NCBI GenBank assembly: GCA_030847615.1
Contig: JAUMIR010000014.1
Span: 16,902,501-16,966,500 of the forward strand
Reading direction: 5' to 3'
DNA length: 64,000 nucleotides
Source of the DNA: Gambelia wislizenii
Lineage: Eukaryota; Chordata; Lepidosauria; Squamata; Crotaphytidae
This document shows positions 30,580 through 40,443 of the stretch, piece after piece. A program made the position numbers and the translations under genes. A model generated the notes under the pieces. That model did no database searches. It worked only from the letters and a program-made list of their open reading frames with translations, and was not told the DNA's origin. Within the stretch, counting starts at the first letter, position 1; every line of letters begins with the position of its first letter.

Positions 30580-31084
30580 TAATTCACTTTCCTTTTTGGG
30601 GCCGAAAATTGTCAGTTTGGAACTCTGGAATTGTCAACACAAAAACATCCACACTTAGCTCACCCTTGGCTATTGATGGCCCCTCTTGGGGTCAGGAATT
30701 CTCAAGGTGCATTATTCCAAACATACACATCCAGGTTTGGGAATGAATGACTTATTCCAGTCTAGCCTTCTTCAACTAGGTGCCCGTGGGAGCCTTGGGG
30801 CTCCAGTGACCATCAGCACTAGTTTATAAGGCTACAGATGATGGGAGTTGTAGTACCATAGTGGTTTCCAAGGTTTTTTTTTGAGGGGGGAGTAGAAGCT
30901 GATATTGATGCAAATTTCCAAAGTTAATTTGCTTTTAGTAGGAAGTGTTCTGCTGCTGTATGTAAATAGTGAGTTTCCATAGAGGCAACTCTTTTCATCA
31001 GCTCCTTTGGGCTGTTGGTTTGATTAGCATACAGGCAAATGCCTTTAGCTGCTCTGGAGTGGCTTATTTGCAAAGACAGTTGCA
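30580..31084. other. Mostly unidentified intron sequence
   Basis: A 'gatgggagttgtagtacc' block at 30840-30857 with 'caactaggtgcccgtgggag' before it is probably a decayed hAT-like MITE. Nothing else is recognised. Confidence 0.35.
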
Positions 31085-31905
31085 GAGGACACCAAATTAG
31101 GAGGGGTAGCTAATACCCCTGAGGATAGGATCAGAACTCAAAATGACCTTAACAAATTAGAAAGTTGGGCCAAAACCAACAAAATGAAGTTCAATAGGGA
31201 GAAATGTAAGATACTACACTTGGGCCGTAAAAATGAAATATACAGATACTAGCTGTACTCGGCAGAACATATGCTGTCAAAAAATTCCCCCCCCCCCGTA
31301 GACCTCATGACAACCCTGTAAGGTAGGCTGGTGGATTTTTATTTTCCTCCTCCTCTTCTCAGTGTTCCACACTTTTCCTGGAATTGCCATCACCAGTTGA
31401 CTGCCTGGGTCCCAATCTGGGCCAGCAATTGAATGGCAAGAGTGGATTGTGAGGTGGAGAGGGAATTTGCATGTGGGTGGTGATTGGTTGGGTGTGTTTC
31501 CTGAGCAGCCAATCAGCACACTAGGAAAGGCAACATACCCAAGAGGTTTGTATATATAGAAGACAGGATGGGTGACACCTGGCTTAATGGCAGTACATGC
31601 AAAAGGGATCTAGGAGTTTTAGTGGACCACAAACTGAACATGAGTCAGCCGTGTGATGCGGCAGCTAAAAATGCCAATGCAATTCTAGACTGCATTGATA
31701 GGAGTAGCAAGGGAAGTAATAGTGCCACTGTATTCTGCTTTGGTCAGACCTCACCTGGAATACTGTGTCCAGTTCTGGGCACCACAATTCACGAAGGATA
31801 TTGACAAGTTGGAACGTGTTCAGAGGAGGATAACCAGGATGGTGGGAGGTCTGGAAGCCATTATGCCCTATGAGGAGTGGCTTAGGGAGGTGGGTATGTG
31901 GATAA
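31085..31905 (+). mobile_element. CR1 LINE split by a Helitron-like insertion
   Basis: The left part (31085-31248) is the region 5' of the usual truncation point (aaaaccaacaaaatgaagtt, then ggagaaatgtaagatactac). The right part (31561-31905) continues with the MGDTWL... [14 protein letters not shown] region and ends by truncation near 31905. The joined order matches the CR1 at 62937. Confidence 0.85.
31249..31560 (-). mobile_element. Helitron-like element inside CR1
   Basis: On the plus strand it starts CTAGCTGTACTCGGCAG after an A and ends 'gtttgtatatataga', the reverse of a TCTATATATA start. The host CR1 sequence on both sides lets the boundaries be set to within a few bases. It carries ATTGG and CCAAT boxes at 31482-31520. 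Confidence 0.72.
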
Positions 31906-31924
31906 TATTCAAGGAGATGGGCCT

Positions 31925-32215
31925 GTCTAAATGGTGAAAATAATCCAAATGGACATTCGCATTGATGAGTCTCATTCAGAACAGGGGCCGCCAAATCCAC
32001 AGTAAACTGTCTGGGAAGCCTTCGGGGTTTCTCCCGGAGTTTTTTAAAAGCTCTGTAGTGGTAAAACAATCGCATTCTCATTGCTCCGACCAGGCAGCAC
32101 AATCTGATTGGCTGGAGGAACTGGGGGGCGGGGTTAGGGAAAGCACCTGCTGCCTCCATGTTGGATTTTTGGCTAAGTGAGGGTCCAGTAAGTCGATAAA
32201 ATGGTGATCTTTTAC
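31925..32215. repeat. Unclassified segment with CCAAT and GC boxes
   Basis: It contains an inverted CCAAT box (TGATTGGCTG near 32105) and a GC box (GGGGCGGGG near 32130). It adjoins the foldback that follows and may be part of the same mobile element. The overlapping 196-residue minus-strand frame spans CR1 and this segment and is not a gene. Confidence 0.35.
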
Positions 32216-32227
32216 TCTCTTCCTCCC

Positions 32228-32681
32228 GCCTTTTTGTAAATATGAAATATTGCATGTGTGCACCATGGTAAATTGTTTTTTTTAATTTGGCAGCGGCAGA
32301 TTTAAAAACGCGAGTAAATCACTTGCGGCTGCCATCTTGGCTAGGGGGCATGCAAAATTTAGGGGGGCTCTTTTGACCATTAAGACAGGTCACAGTGCTG
32401 CAAATGGCTGGTTCTTCAGAGGAGATTGTATTTTCCTTGTCTTCTTCACCAACATTTGGCGTCATAACTCGCAGGAGTATCTTGGATTCTCTTGAACTGA
32501 GAATAAATCCAGCTCTGTGTCTCTCCTTACTTCTAGGTAGGCATATGACCATACATGCAAGCAAACATGTATATTGGCCGCAGCCAAATTGGCTGCTGCT
32601 AAATTAAATTGGCCGCTGCCAAATTAAAAAAAACAATTTACCATGGTGCACACATGCAATAGTTCATATTTACAAAAAGGC
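32228..32681. mobile_element. Foldback element with 70-bp arms
   Basis: Arms at 32228-32297 and 32612-32681 are near-perfect reverse complements (outer GCCTTTTTGTAAATATGAA; inner TTTAATTTGGCAGCGGC). The interior 'aaaaacgcgagtaaatcact' and 'ggctgccatcttgg' block recurs at 51600-51745. No protein is encoded. Confidence 0.78.
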
Positions 32682-32744
32682 GCCATATGTGCTTTTATTC
32701 ATTGGCCATCACTTATTGTATTGTTTCAGATAAAAACATGTAGA

Positions 32745-33030
32745 AATATGAGGGATACGTTCCCAGAATTGCCATGAATATTTGAAACCAAGGGTAATGG
32801 CAAACCCCATAAAATCATGCTAGAGGACCTAGGAAATGCCTAGAGAGGCCACCTCTCTAGGGATTTCCAGCATGACTCTATGGTAACTTCCAGCAGAAGT
32901 TACCATAGAATTACCATAAAGTGACATTGGAGGAGCTAGGAAATGGCTAGAGAGACCATATTTTTAGGATGATGGATAATTGAAACCACAGGTCCTGGTT
33001 CGCATACAGAGAGTGGGGCATCCTATATTT
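32745..33030 (+). mobile_element. MITE-C copy
   Basis: It contains 'gaggacctaggaaatgccta', two facing 'taacttccagcagaagttac'-type blocks and 'gatggataattgaaaccaca'. The ends have decayed. Confidence 0.6.
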
Positions 33031-33169
33031 GCAATTTCCCCCCAGCCATTCTCTTGACATTTGGGTGGGTTAGTGACCTCACAAGTGCTAGCCAATAGGC
33101 TTTGCTGCAAATCTACAAAATAACTCCCTGCCGTATTGTCATTGGAAGAAAAAAAACCAGATGATTATA

Positions 33170-33398
33170 TAGTTGTCCCTTCATATTCGCTGAGGTTTGG
33201 TCCCAGGACCCCCTGTGGATACCAAAATCCGTAAATACTCAAGTCCCATGATATGCAATGGCATAGCAAAATGGTGTCCCTTATATCAGATGGCAAAACC
33301 AAGGTTTGCTTTTTGGATTATTATTTTTTAAGAATATTTTCAAGCTGTGAATACTTAAATCTGTGGATACCAAATCCGTGGACATGGAGGGATAACTG
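33170..33398 (+). mobile_element. MITE-A
   Basis: (T)AGTTGTCCCTTCATATTCGC to 'catggagggataactg' followed by TA, 229 bp. Confidence 0.86.
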
Positions 33399-33475
33399 TA
33401 TTAAGCAAACAAAAGCTAGCTAGTTGGCTGCTCTGCAAATATCGTCTGCCCTTTTGAATCTCTTGATGCAATTCC

Positions 33476-34087
33476 GGAGATTTTCAGACAGGAATGAGAA
33501 AAAAGTGTTCCTGTCCCATAATCTCCGCTCTTGCCCCTGTCTCGTCCCTGTCATGCCATAACCACCCTCCCCACTGCACTTACCTCCTCTCCCATCATTC
33601 TGGCAGCCCAGGAGTGAACGGAGCTCTAACGGATCTCCCTTGACTTCCTGGATTGAAATCTCGCCGATTCTCGTGAGAAGACACAAGCGTGGGAAATTCA
33701 AAAATAAAAATAAAAAGGAAATTTAAAAAAATGACAGCAAGCACAAAACACACTTTGAAATGTGCAGCTAACCCAGGGAGGGTCATAAATAGTGTGTCAT
33801 TTACCTGGATGTCCCGATCTCACCCGGAAGTGTTCTGGCAGGGACCGCCCATTGACGCTGGGATCTCACCAGCGAAACGGGGCACCTTGTCTCACGCAGG
33901 AACATCCATGACAGGAATGGAACAGGGGATATATTGATGGCTTATCCCATCTATAAAAAGCAGCGCCGGCAGAACAGCAGCAGAATTGGTGCATAACAAG
34001 GGGGGAATGACGTTGTCTGAAAAGGAAGCCCTTTTGCGATCTCCTGGCATTCATGTAACACCACTTTTAGCACATCTGATAATCTCC
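33476..34087 (-). mobile_element. TIR-T element, 612 bp
   Basis: It runs GGAGATTTTCAGACAGG to CATCTGATAATCTCC. The interior matches the other TIR-T copies in reverse ('cgtgggaaattcaaaaata', 'cccgatctcacccggaagtg'). Flanks (ttcc and taaa) do not show the TAT duplication, so the site has changed since insertion. Confidence 0.78.
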
Positions 34088-34689
34088 TAAAAGGGCTAGA
34101 AACTTGATTCATTCTTTTCTTGAGGGGAAAATCCCCCAACCCAAACCGAAAGCTAAGACACTTCTCTTGATGTTGAATCCCCTGCTGGTGAGCAATTGTG
34201 GTATAAGTGTAGCCTTAACTTTAACCTTTAAAACAAGATCAGCAGAAAACACATTTTTCTTATCTCCTTACAGAAATGAGAATGCAGACTTGGTTACTAT
34301 AACTTATATACCTATGTAGGGATTTCCTATGCAAGTTGTATTTTCTTTTTTTGTTTGTTTGTTGCTGTTGTCAAAAACTGTTCATTGTTTAAGACTGGCA
34401 TTTTTGAATGCTTTTAAAAAGAAGGGTTTATATAAGGGCTTTCACAACGGTGTCCTTTTCCATAAGGGGCTGACGTGTTACGCAGCACAGTCCCAGACTC
34501 TTTTGACAGCTGGGTGGAAAATAACTAGGAGCAGCTGTATTGGCAGCTGCAGTGGGGAAATGTTTGACTAAATCCACCCCGAGAGGTGATAAAACTTTGA
34601 AGGAATGAGTGAGAACAGGGCAGAGCAATTGCCAAGGGTGCTTTATGATCTTGTGAAGGTGATTTGGGAGGAGATACCTTAAACTTAAA
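34088..34689. other. Unidentified intron sequence
   Basis: I see no gene or repeat in this stretch of about 600 bp. It is one of the longer repeat-poor parts of intron 1. Confidence 0.45.
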
Positions 34690-34908
34690 GGCAACAGATC
34701 CCCTCTGATCTTGGAAGCTAAGTAGGGTCAGCTCTGGTTAGTACTTGGATGGGAGACCATCAAGGAATGCCAAGTGCTGTAGGCTATATGTAGAGGAAGG
34801 AACTAGTAAAACCTCTTCTGAGGTTTCCTTGCTTAAGAAAATCTGGTGGAATTCATAGGGTTGCTATAAGTTGGCTGGGGACTTGAAGGCACACACACCC
34901 ACATACCT
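34690..34908 (+). mobile_element. 5S-rRNA-derived SINE, best copy
   Basis: The head closely follows 5S rRNA: CCTCTGATCTTGGAAGCTAA, then GGTTAGTACTTGGATGGGAG and 'ccaagtgctgtaggct'. The internal control region is therefore still readable. The tail 'aggaaggaactagtaaaacc' and 'agggttgctataagttggct' ends in an acacac tract. Confidence 0.9.
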
Positions 34909-34932
34909 TAAAAAGGGAGCAAGTGTGATATG

Positions 34933-35197
34933 CAGAATCCCCCCCCCATATCCGCAGAACCAATACCCTCATTTTTAGTTATCCACAGCTAAAAAAAAGA
35001 GGACACATACCATAGAGTCATGTTGGAAAATGCCTGGAGAGGTATCCTATCTAGGAATCGCTAGGTCTTCCAATGCAACTCTATGGTATATTTCTACAGA
35101 AAGTCCTTTATTTTAATAGGGTTTGCTATTATTTATGGTTTTACTTATAAATGATAAGTCCAGCAACAGAGCCCCCATGGATACGTGAGGCGACCTG
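34933..35197 (+). mobile_element. MITE-C copy
   Basis: 'catatccgcagaaccaatac', then 'ctaggtcttccaatgcaact' and 'gtgaggcgacctg' followed by TA. The left end is altered by a C run. Confidence 0.65.
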
Positions 35198-35244
35198 TAG
35201 TGATCTGAGTGTTCGACTAAGACTTCAGGAGAGTAGGGTTCAAA

Positions 35245-35590
35245 TATAGGATGGGTGACGCATGGCTTGAGGGCAGTACATATAGAATTGTAGAGTTGGA
35301 AGAGACATGCAAAAAGGATCTAGGAGTCTTAGTGGACCACAAGCTGAACATGAGTCAGCAGTGTGATGCAGCAGCTAAAAAAGCCAATGCAATTCTAGGC
35401 TGCATTAATAGGAGTATAGTGTCTAGATCAAGGGAAGTCGTAGTGCCACTCTATTCTGCTTTGGTCAGACCTCACCTGGAATCCTGTGTCCAGTTCTGGG
35501 CACCACAATTCAGGAAGGATATTGAGAAGCTGGAACATGTCCAGAGGAGGGCGACCAGGATGGTGGGAGGTCTGGAAGCCATGTCCTATG
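35245..35590 (+). mobile_element. CR1 LINE fragment containing a 23-bp CR1 insertion
   Basis: It encodes the MGDAWL... [21 protein letters not shown] region and ends truncated at the GGLEAMSYD codons. After the GSTYR codons a 23-bp piece of reversed CR1 3' terminus (35282-35304) is inserted, with ACAT on both sides (35278-35281, 35305-35308). Confidence 0.9.
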
Positions 35591-35809
35591 ACTCACCAGT
35601 CACTGGCTGTGCTGGGCAGTCAACTGGCGGCGGTGGTGACAAGGCAACAGAGCAACTCACCCTCCGCAATTACAGGAAAAGTGTGGAACGTTGAGAAGGG
35701 GGAGCAAAAATGTGAAAACCCACGAGCCTACCTTACAGGGTTGTTGTGAGGTCTACCAGGTTTTTTGGGGCGGGGGGTTTACAGCATATGTTATGCCAGG
35801 TACAGCTAG
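35591..35809 (+). mobile_element. Helitron-like 3' half
   Basis: It starts within the body (actcaccagtcactggctgt) and ends 'ttatgccaggtacagCTAG' followed by T. This is the clearest 3' terminus of the family. Confidence 0.7.
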
Positions 35810-36129
35810 TATTATGTATTTCTTCAGAACACTTTGAAACAGCCCTGACAAGTAGTTCCTTTTGAATAAAAGCATTCCCCAACCAAAACCACTTCCTTGA
35901 TGAGGGGAGTGATTAGGATGTTGAGAGATGAGAAGACATTTTTGTATGACTGGAGGCTATATTGAGGAGAGGTTGGCCTTCCCCACTTTTCACACCTGAA
36001 GTATAAAGTTGAAAAAAGAACAAACATCCCAGTTCCTTTTGCTTTAGCAGAGCCCTTTCATATTGCTGCGCACACTCATAAACACACACTCACTCACTCG
36101 TATATATAATTTTCAAAGAGAGTTCCATT
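35810..36129. other. Unidentified intron sequence
   Basis: No repeat or exon is recognised upstream of exon 2 here. Confidence 0.4.
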
Positions 36130-36330
36130 TTACAGTTTGGGGCATGGAAAGCAAAGGGCAGGAGGGAAAGGCTGGCTGGCTTGGCCTGCACATTGCCATT
36201 CAATCTGCTCCAGCCACAAACTTGCAGGACAATGTGCCTGTGCCTCCAGTGCCTGTGAAGGAAGGTTTAATGGATGGTGTAATTGTATTATTGTTATTAT
36301 TACTGTTAGGCAGACAGGTGCCTTCCACCC
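36130..36330 (-). repeat. Repeat shared with the hAT element at 62095
   Basis: 'ttggcctgcacattgccatt', 'gctccagccacaaacttgca' and 'atggatggtgtaattgtatt' match the reverse complement of 62216-62350. It is a fragment of that hAT-like element, without ends. Confidence 0.6.
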
Positions 36331-36382
36331 TGATGCTTTGGACTGTGAGCCACCTCTAGGCTAATCCTTCTTTTCCCTCCAG

Positions 36383-36465
36383 GCATTTGCCAATCCTGAA
36401 GATGCTTTGAGGCATGGAGGACTTCAGTACCATAGAGAAGACCCTGATGTGGAACGCTGCCTGAG
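36383..36465 (+). CDS. PTGES: PTGES coding exon 2
   Basis: 83 bp between a strong acceptor (cttttccctccag) and a donor (ctgag|gtcagt). It encodes AFANPEDALRHGGLQY, then HREDPDVERCLR, with the last Arg codon split after two bases exactly as in mammals. This is the cytosolic loop after helix 1, the best-conserved part of mPGES-1. Asp equivalent to human Asp49 (residue 42 here) is present, as is the Arg equivalent to human Arg70 at the split codon. Its length equals that of the human exon. Compared with human, Pro56 is Leu, Cys59 is His and Ser61 is Glu by alignment. The following exon, which should carry most of the active site (human Arg126/Ser127) and three helices, is not in the window. Confidence 0.96.
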
Positions 36466-36509
36466 GTCAGTCATTTTTCCTGTATTTATGGCAGAGATGG
36501 CCAACTGGG

Positions 36510-37510
36510 AGATGCAATACTATTTGTTTATAACACCCTTTTCCCCAAAGGACGGAACATAAAAATGTACAATCAAGGACAAGGAAAATAAAACATAACA
36601 CTATAAATATAACACATAACAATACAAATATGGACAGGCTGGAACATGTCCAGAGGAGGGTGACCAAAATGGTGGGAGGACTGGAAGCCATTGTGTCCGA
36701 TGAGGAGAGGCTTAAGGAGCTGGGCATGTTTAGTCTGGAGAAGAGAAAGTTAAGAGGTAGACATGATAGCCATGTTTAAATATTTGTAGGGATGTCATAC
36801 TGAGGATGGAGCAAGCTTGTTTTCTGCTGCTCCAAAGGCTAGGACACGGAGCAATGGGTTCAAAGTACACGAAAAGAGCCACCTAAACATTAGGAAGAAC
36901 TTCCTGACAGTAAGAGCTGTTTGGAAGTGGAATACACTGGCATGTAGTGTGGTGAAGTCTCCTTCTTTGTAGGCTTTTAAGCAGAGGCTGGATAGCCATC
37001 TGTCGGGAATGCTTTGATTAGGCATTCATAGAACTGGAAGAGACCACAAGGGCCATACAGTCCAACCCCCTGCCATTCATGGCAGAAGGGGGTTGGACTG
37101 GATGGCCCTTGTGGTCTCTTCCAATTCTATGATTCTATGGAATACACATGAAATGATACCCCCCAAATCCTGCCAGCCACTACCCACTTCAGCAATCTCA
37201 GGCACAACTCAGCAGCTTAATCTGGCGAATCAAAGAGGAAAGTCTTCAGCTCCTTATGAGAATGTGTAAGATCTTCCTCCAGCCGAAGCGTCAAAGGAAG
37301 ACCATTCCACAGGTGTGGAGCCAGGTCTTGAAAGCCTCTCAGCCTTGACAGAGCTGTGCATATTTGCTGCACAGACAATAATCCTTTGCCTGTAGATCTT
37401 AGGTTCCTAGATGGTACATACCATGCTAGCCAAGCTGCCAGGCACTGGGAAAGATTAGAGTGCAGAGGCTTAAGTATGAGGACCAGCACCAATTTTAAAA
37501 CTTCCTGTCA
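36510..37510 (-). mobile_element. L2-like LINE split by CR1
   Basis: The reversed tail at 36515-36625 ('ttgtttataacacccttttc') and the minus-strand ORF2 C-terminus at 37217-37492 (YVPSRNLRSTGKGLLSVQQ, then LAPHLWNGLPLTLRL and KELKTFLFDSPD) flank a plus-strand CR1. The LWNGLP motif supports an L2-type clade. Confidence 0.75.
36630..37138 (+). mobile_element. CR1 LINE with a hairpin at its 3' end
   Basis: It starts at 'ggacaggctggaacatgtcc' and runs to the octamer end at 37138. Near the end, 37026-37075 is an inverted copy of the terminal sequence (catagaactggaagagacca) that faces the normal terminus 37083-37131 across a short loop. Confidence 0.88.
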
Positions 37511-37528
37511 CTATGTACTTTCACAGTA

Positions 37529-37831
37529 CGGGTTGCCCCCAATTTATGCAGGATTGGTACCTGCATAAAGTGAAATTTCACTTTCTGGGGTTGTGGTGGG
37601 GAGATCTCTTTAGGCATTGGAGGACCATAGAGTTATGCTGGATGTGGTCTCTAGATACCAGGACGTCCTCCAACACAGCTCTGTGGTCAGCTTCTTTCCT
37701 CTCTAAGCATTTTCTAGGTCCTCCAGCATGTTCTGTGGTAGTCTGTGTGGTTCGCTATTATACATAGTTTCACATATCTGTGGTAAGTCCAGGAACATAT
37801 ATATCCTCTGAGGATACAGTGGGGTGACGTG
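37529..37831 (+). mobile_element. MITE-C copy
   Basis: It starts CGGGTTGCCCCCAATTTATG after TA and ends 'acagtggggtgacgtg' before TA. The core has 'tttctaggtcctccagcatg'. Confidence 0.65.
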
Positions 37832-37931
37832 TACAATAGCATCCTGAATTGAGATACCTCTCTTGTAAGAGCTTGGTCACTTCATCCCACTGATTTTTAG
37901 ATGTCATGAGTTGAAGAGTATTTTGTGCACA

Positions 37932-38298
37932 CTAGCTGGACTTGGCGTACCATACACCATTAAAAAAATTCCCCCAAAACACCAGGTAGACCTAACAACA
38001 ACACAACAACCCTGTAAGGTAGGCTGGTGGGTTTAAATTAATCCTCCCCCTTCTCAGCGTTCCACACTTTTCCTGGAATTGCTGAGAGTTACTTGCTCTA
38101 TTGCCCTGCTTCTGCCACCACCACCGGTTGACTGCCTGGGTCCCAATCTGGGCCACAGATTGAGTAGTAGGAGTGGATTGTCAGGTGGAGAGGGATTTTG
38201 CATGTTGGTGGTGATTGGCTGGATGTGTTTCCTGAGCAGCCAATCAGCAGATTGGGAAAGGCAACATACCCAAGATAATTATATATATATATATAACC
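37932..38298 (-). mobile_element. Helitron-like element, first of a tandem pair
   Basis: CTAGCTGGACTTGGCGTACC at the left (3' end reversed) to 'acccaagataattatatata' at the right. The body has CCAAT/ATTGG boxes at 38211-38245. With its left flank (from 37890) it forms unit 1 of a tandem duplication. Confidence 0.7.
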
Positions 38299-38342
38299 CG
38301 CTGACTTTTAGATGTCATGAGTTGAGGAGTATTTTGTGCACA

Positions 38343-38701
38343 CTGGTTGGACTAGGTGTACCATACACCATTAAAAACCTCCCCCCAAACACCTAGTAGA
38401 CCTCACAACAACACAACAACCCTGCAACGTAAGCTGGTGGGTTTAAATTCCGCCTCCCCCTTCTCAGCGTTCCACACTTTTCCCAGAATTGTTGAGAGTT
38501 ACTTGCTCTGTTGCCCTGCCGCCGCCACCACCACCAGTTGACTGCCTGGGTCCCAATCTGGGCCACAGATTGAGTGGCAGGAGTGGATTGTGAGGTGGAG
38601 AGGGAATTTGCATGTGAGTGGTGATTGGTTGGGTGTGTTTCCTGAGTAGCCAATCAGCACACTGGGAAAGGCAGCATATCCAAGAGAATTATATAGATAG
38701 A
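38343..38701 (-). mobile_element. Helitron-like element, second of a tandem pair
   Basis: CTGGTTGGACTAGGTGTACC to 'aattatatagataga' before T, the reverse of a TCTATCTATA start. The same flank (atgtcatgagttgaggagta) precedes it as precedes the first copy. Confidence 0.72.
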
Positions 38702-38715
38702 TTTGTTAATATTTG

Positions 38716-39178
38716 AGATATGGCAGAAAGATATTGACAAGCTAGATGGTGTCCAGAGAAGGGAGATGGAGATCAAAGACCGGGAAACCAAGCCTTGTGA
38801 GGAATGGCTTAGGGAGCTGGGTATGTTTAGCTTAGAGAAGAGAAAACAGAGAGGTGACGTGATAGTCATCTTTAAATATGTGATGTAGAAGAGGGAGCAA
38901 GTTTGTTTCCTGCTGCTTCGGAAACTAGAACATGGACCAGTGGATTCAAATCACAAGAAAAGAGATTCCCCCTAAATGTGAGGAAGAACTTCTATATTGT
39001 AAGAGTCATCCAACAGTGGAATGGACTGCCTGAAAGTCCATCTTCCATCTTTGGAGGTCTTTGAACACAGGTTGGATTGCTGTCTTTTCAGGACTGCTTT
39101 GGCTGTATTCCTTCATGACTAGGGGTTGGATTAGATGGCTTTTGTGTCTCCTTCCAGCTCTAAGATTCTATGATTCTA
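38716..39178 (+). mobile_element. Old CR1 LINE
   Basis: More diverged than the others: 'gatattgacaagctagatgg', then 'ctgggtatgtttagcttaga' and 'ggaggtctttgaacacaggt', ending 'gattctatgattctaat'. It may be a different CR1 subfamily. Confidence 0.85.
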
Positions 39179-39574
39179 ATAATTTAAAAATCCAGTGCCT
39201 ATCCATTTAAAAGCCCCTTCCAAAGGAAGTGTGGCTACCTGCCAAAGGCCCCCTTGAATTAAAAGGCTTTTGCCTGCTGGCAGAAAGACAACTAAGAGAT
39301 TCCAGCCTCCCTTGGCCAGGAGTTCAGGAGTTCACACCCTTGTGTGGCTGCGTGAGATCATCTTTTCCTTGGGCTCATGGCCTTTGCATGCAAACCCCCT
39401 GCAGCGCTGCTTCTGCATAGTTTCCCTGAAGTTGTACCCACCCACACGATAGACCAGCTCATTGGCTCCACATTGGCTCGTATTCCTCCCCACCCAACCC
39501 TGTGTCCCCATTCTGCAGGATGTGCGTGAGAGAAGAGAGCCATGATCACTTTTCCCTGATCAAACTTGCACAGT
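39179..39574. other. Unidentified intron sequence
   Basis: No feature is recognised. Frames on both strands lack domains. Confidence 0.4.
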
Positions 39575-39686
39575 CCCTAGAGCAGGGGTGGGGAGCTTTG
39601 GCCTCTCCGGGTCCTCCTTGGCTTCTTCGGTTGGCCATCCCCACCCCTGCCCTGCTTCCTCATGGCACTGTTATTTGCCAGTTTCT
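39575..39686. repeat. Possible hAT-like MITE fragment
   Basis: 'agagcaggggtggggagctt' resembles the CAGGGGTGGGCAACCTT-type terminus of hAT MITEs. No matching other end is seen. Confidence 0.4.
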
Positions 39687-39838
39687 CAGGGCCTGTCTAC
39701 ACTGCAGAAATACAGCAGTTTGACACCACTTTATCCACCATAGTTCTATCCTAGGGAATTCCTGGTATTTGTAGTTTGGTGATGCACCAGAGTCCTCAGA
39801 TACAAAAGGCTAAACACCTCACCAAACTACAAATACTA
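39687..39838 (+). mobile_element. hAT-like foldback MITE, truncated
   Basis: CAGGGCCTGTCTACACTGCA at the left, then 'agtttgacaccactttatcc' and a palindromic pair 'ggtatttgtagtttggtgat' / 'accaaactacaaatacta'. It is interrupted at the right by CR1. Confidence 0.7.
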
Positions 39839-40292
39839 TAGTATCATAGAGTTTGAAAAGACCACAAGGGCCATCTAGTCCAATTGCCATGTAGGAATAC
39901 ACAATCAGATCATTCCCGACAGATGGCCATCCAGCCTCTGGTTAAAACCCCCCAAAGAAGGAGACTCCACCACACTCCCAGGCAGCACATTCCACTGCTG
40001 AACAGCTCTTACTGTCAGGAAGTTCTTCCTAATGTTTAGGTGGAATCACTTTTCCTGGAGTTTGAACCCATTGCTCCGTGTCCTCATCTCTGGAACTGCA
40101 GAAAACAAGCTTGCCCCATTCTCTGTATGACATCCTTTCAAATATTTAAGCATGACTATCATGTCCCCTCTTAACCTTCTCTCCTCCAGGCTAAACATAC
40201 CCAGCTCCCTAAGCTGGTCCTCATAGGACGTGGCTTCCAGACCTTTCACCATTTTGGTTGAACATCCTCTGGACATGCTCCAGCTTGTCTTG
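39839..40292 (-). mobile_element. CR1 LINE
   Basis: The 3' end is at 39839. The minus-strand frame 40046-40327 reads [20 protein letters not shown], then [19 protein letters not shown]. Confidence 0.9.
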
Positions 40293-40354
40293 CCACAGAA
40301 TACCAGCTGCTGGCTGTTTTGTTCCACCAGAAAGCTATTTTCTTGCTGTTAGTT

Positions 40355-40443
40355 ATTAGAATTATAGAGTTGGAAGAGACCACAAGGGCCATCTAGTCCA
40401 ACCCCCTGCTATGCAGGAATACCCAATCAAAGCACACCTGACA
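40355..40443 (-). mobile_element. CR1 3' terminal fragment
   Basis: About 90 bp ('agaattatagagttggaaga' to 'gcacacctgacag'), immediately abutting a plus-strand CR1. Confidence 0.88.

Larger units (their letters stand above)
26666..36382 (+). other. PTGES: PTGES intron 1 (9,717 bp)
   Basis: It runs from donor gtaagc to acceptor cttttccctccag. It is largely filled by SINEs, LINE-E, CR1, Helitron-like elements, MITEs and a TIR-T copy, listed separately. No additional coding exon is seen within it. Confidence 0.9.

Noticed and set aside
30173..30587. Tyr/Thr-rich repetitive protein on the minus strand
   Set aside because: It is the translation of a minisatellite and shifts frame between units. 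All three minus-strand frames give similar text.
31665..32255. The longest minus-strand open frame (196 codons)
   Set aside because: It runs from CR1 antisense sequence through an unrelated segment, with no domain, conservation or splice signals.
34690..34810. 5S rRNA gene
   Set aside because: Only part of 5S is present, diverged, and fused to a SINE tail shared with other copies, so it is a retroposon.
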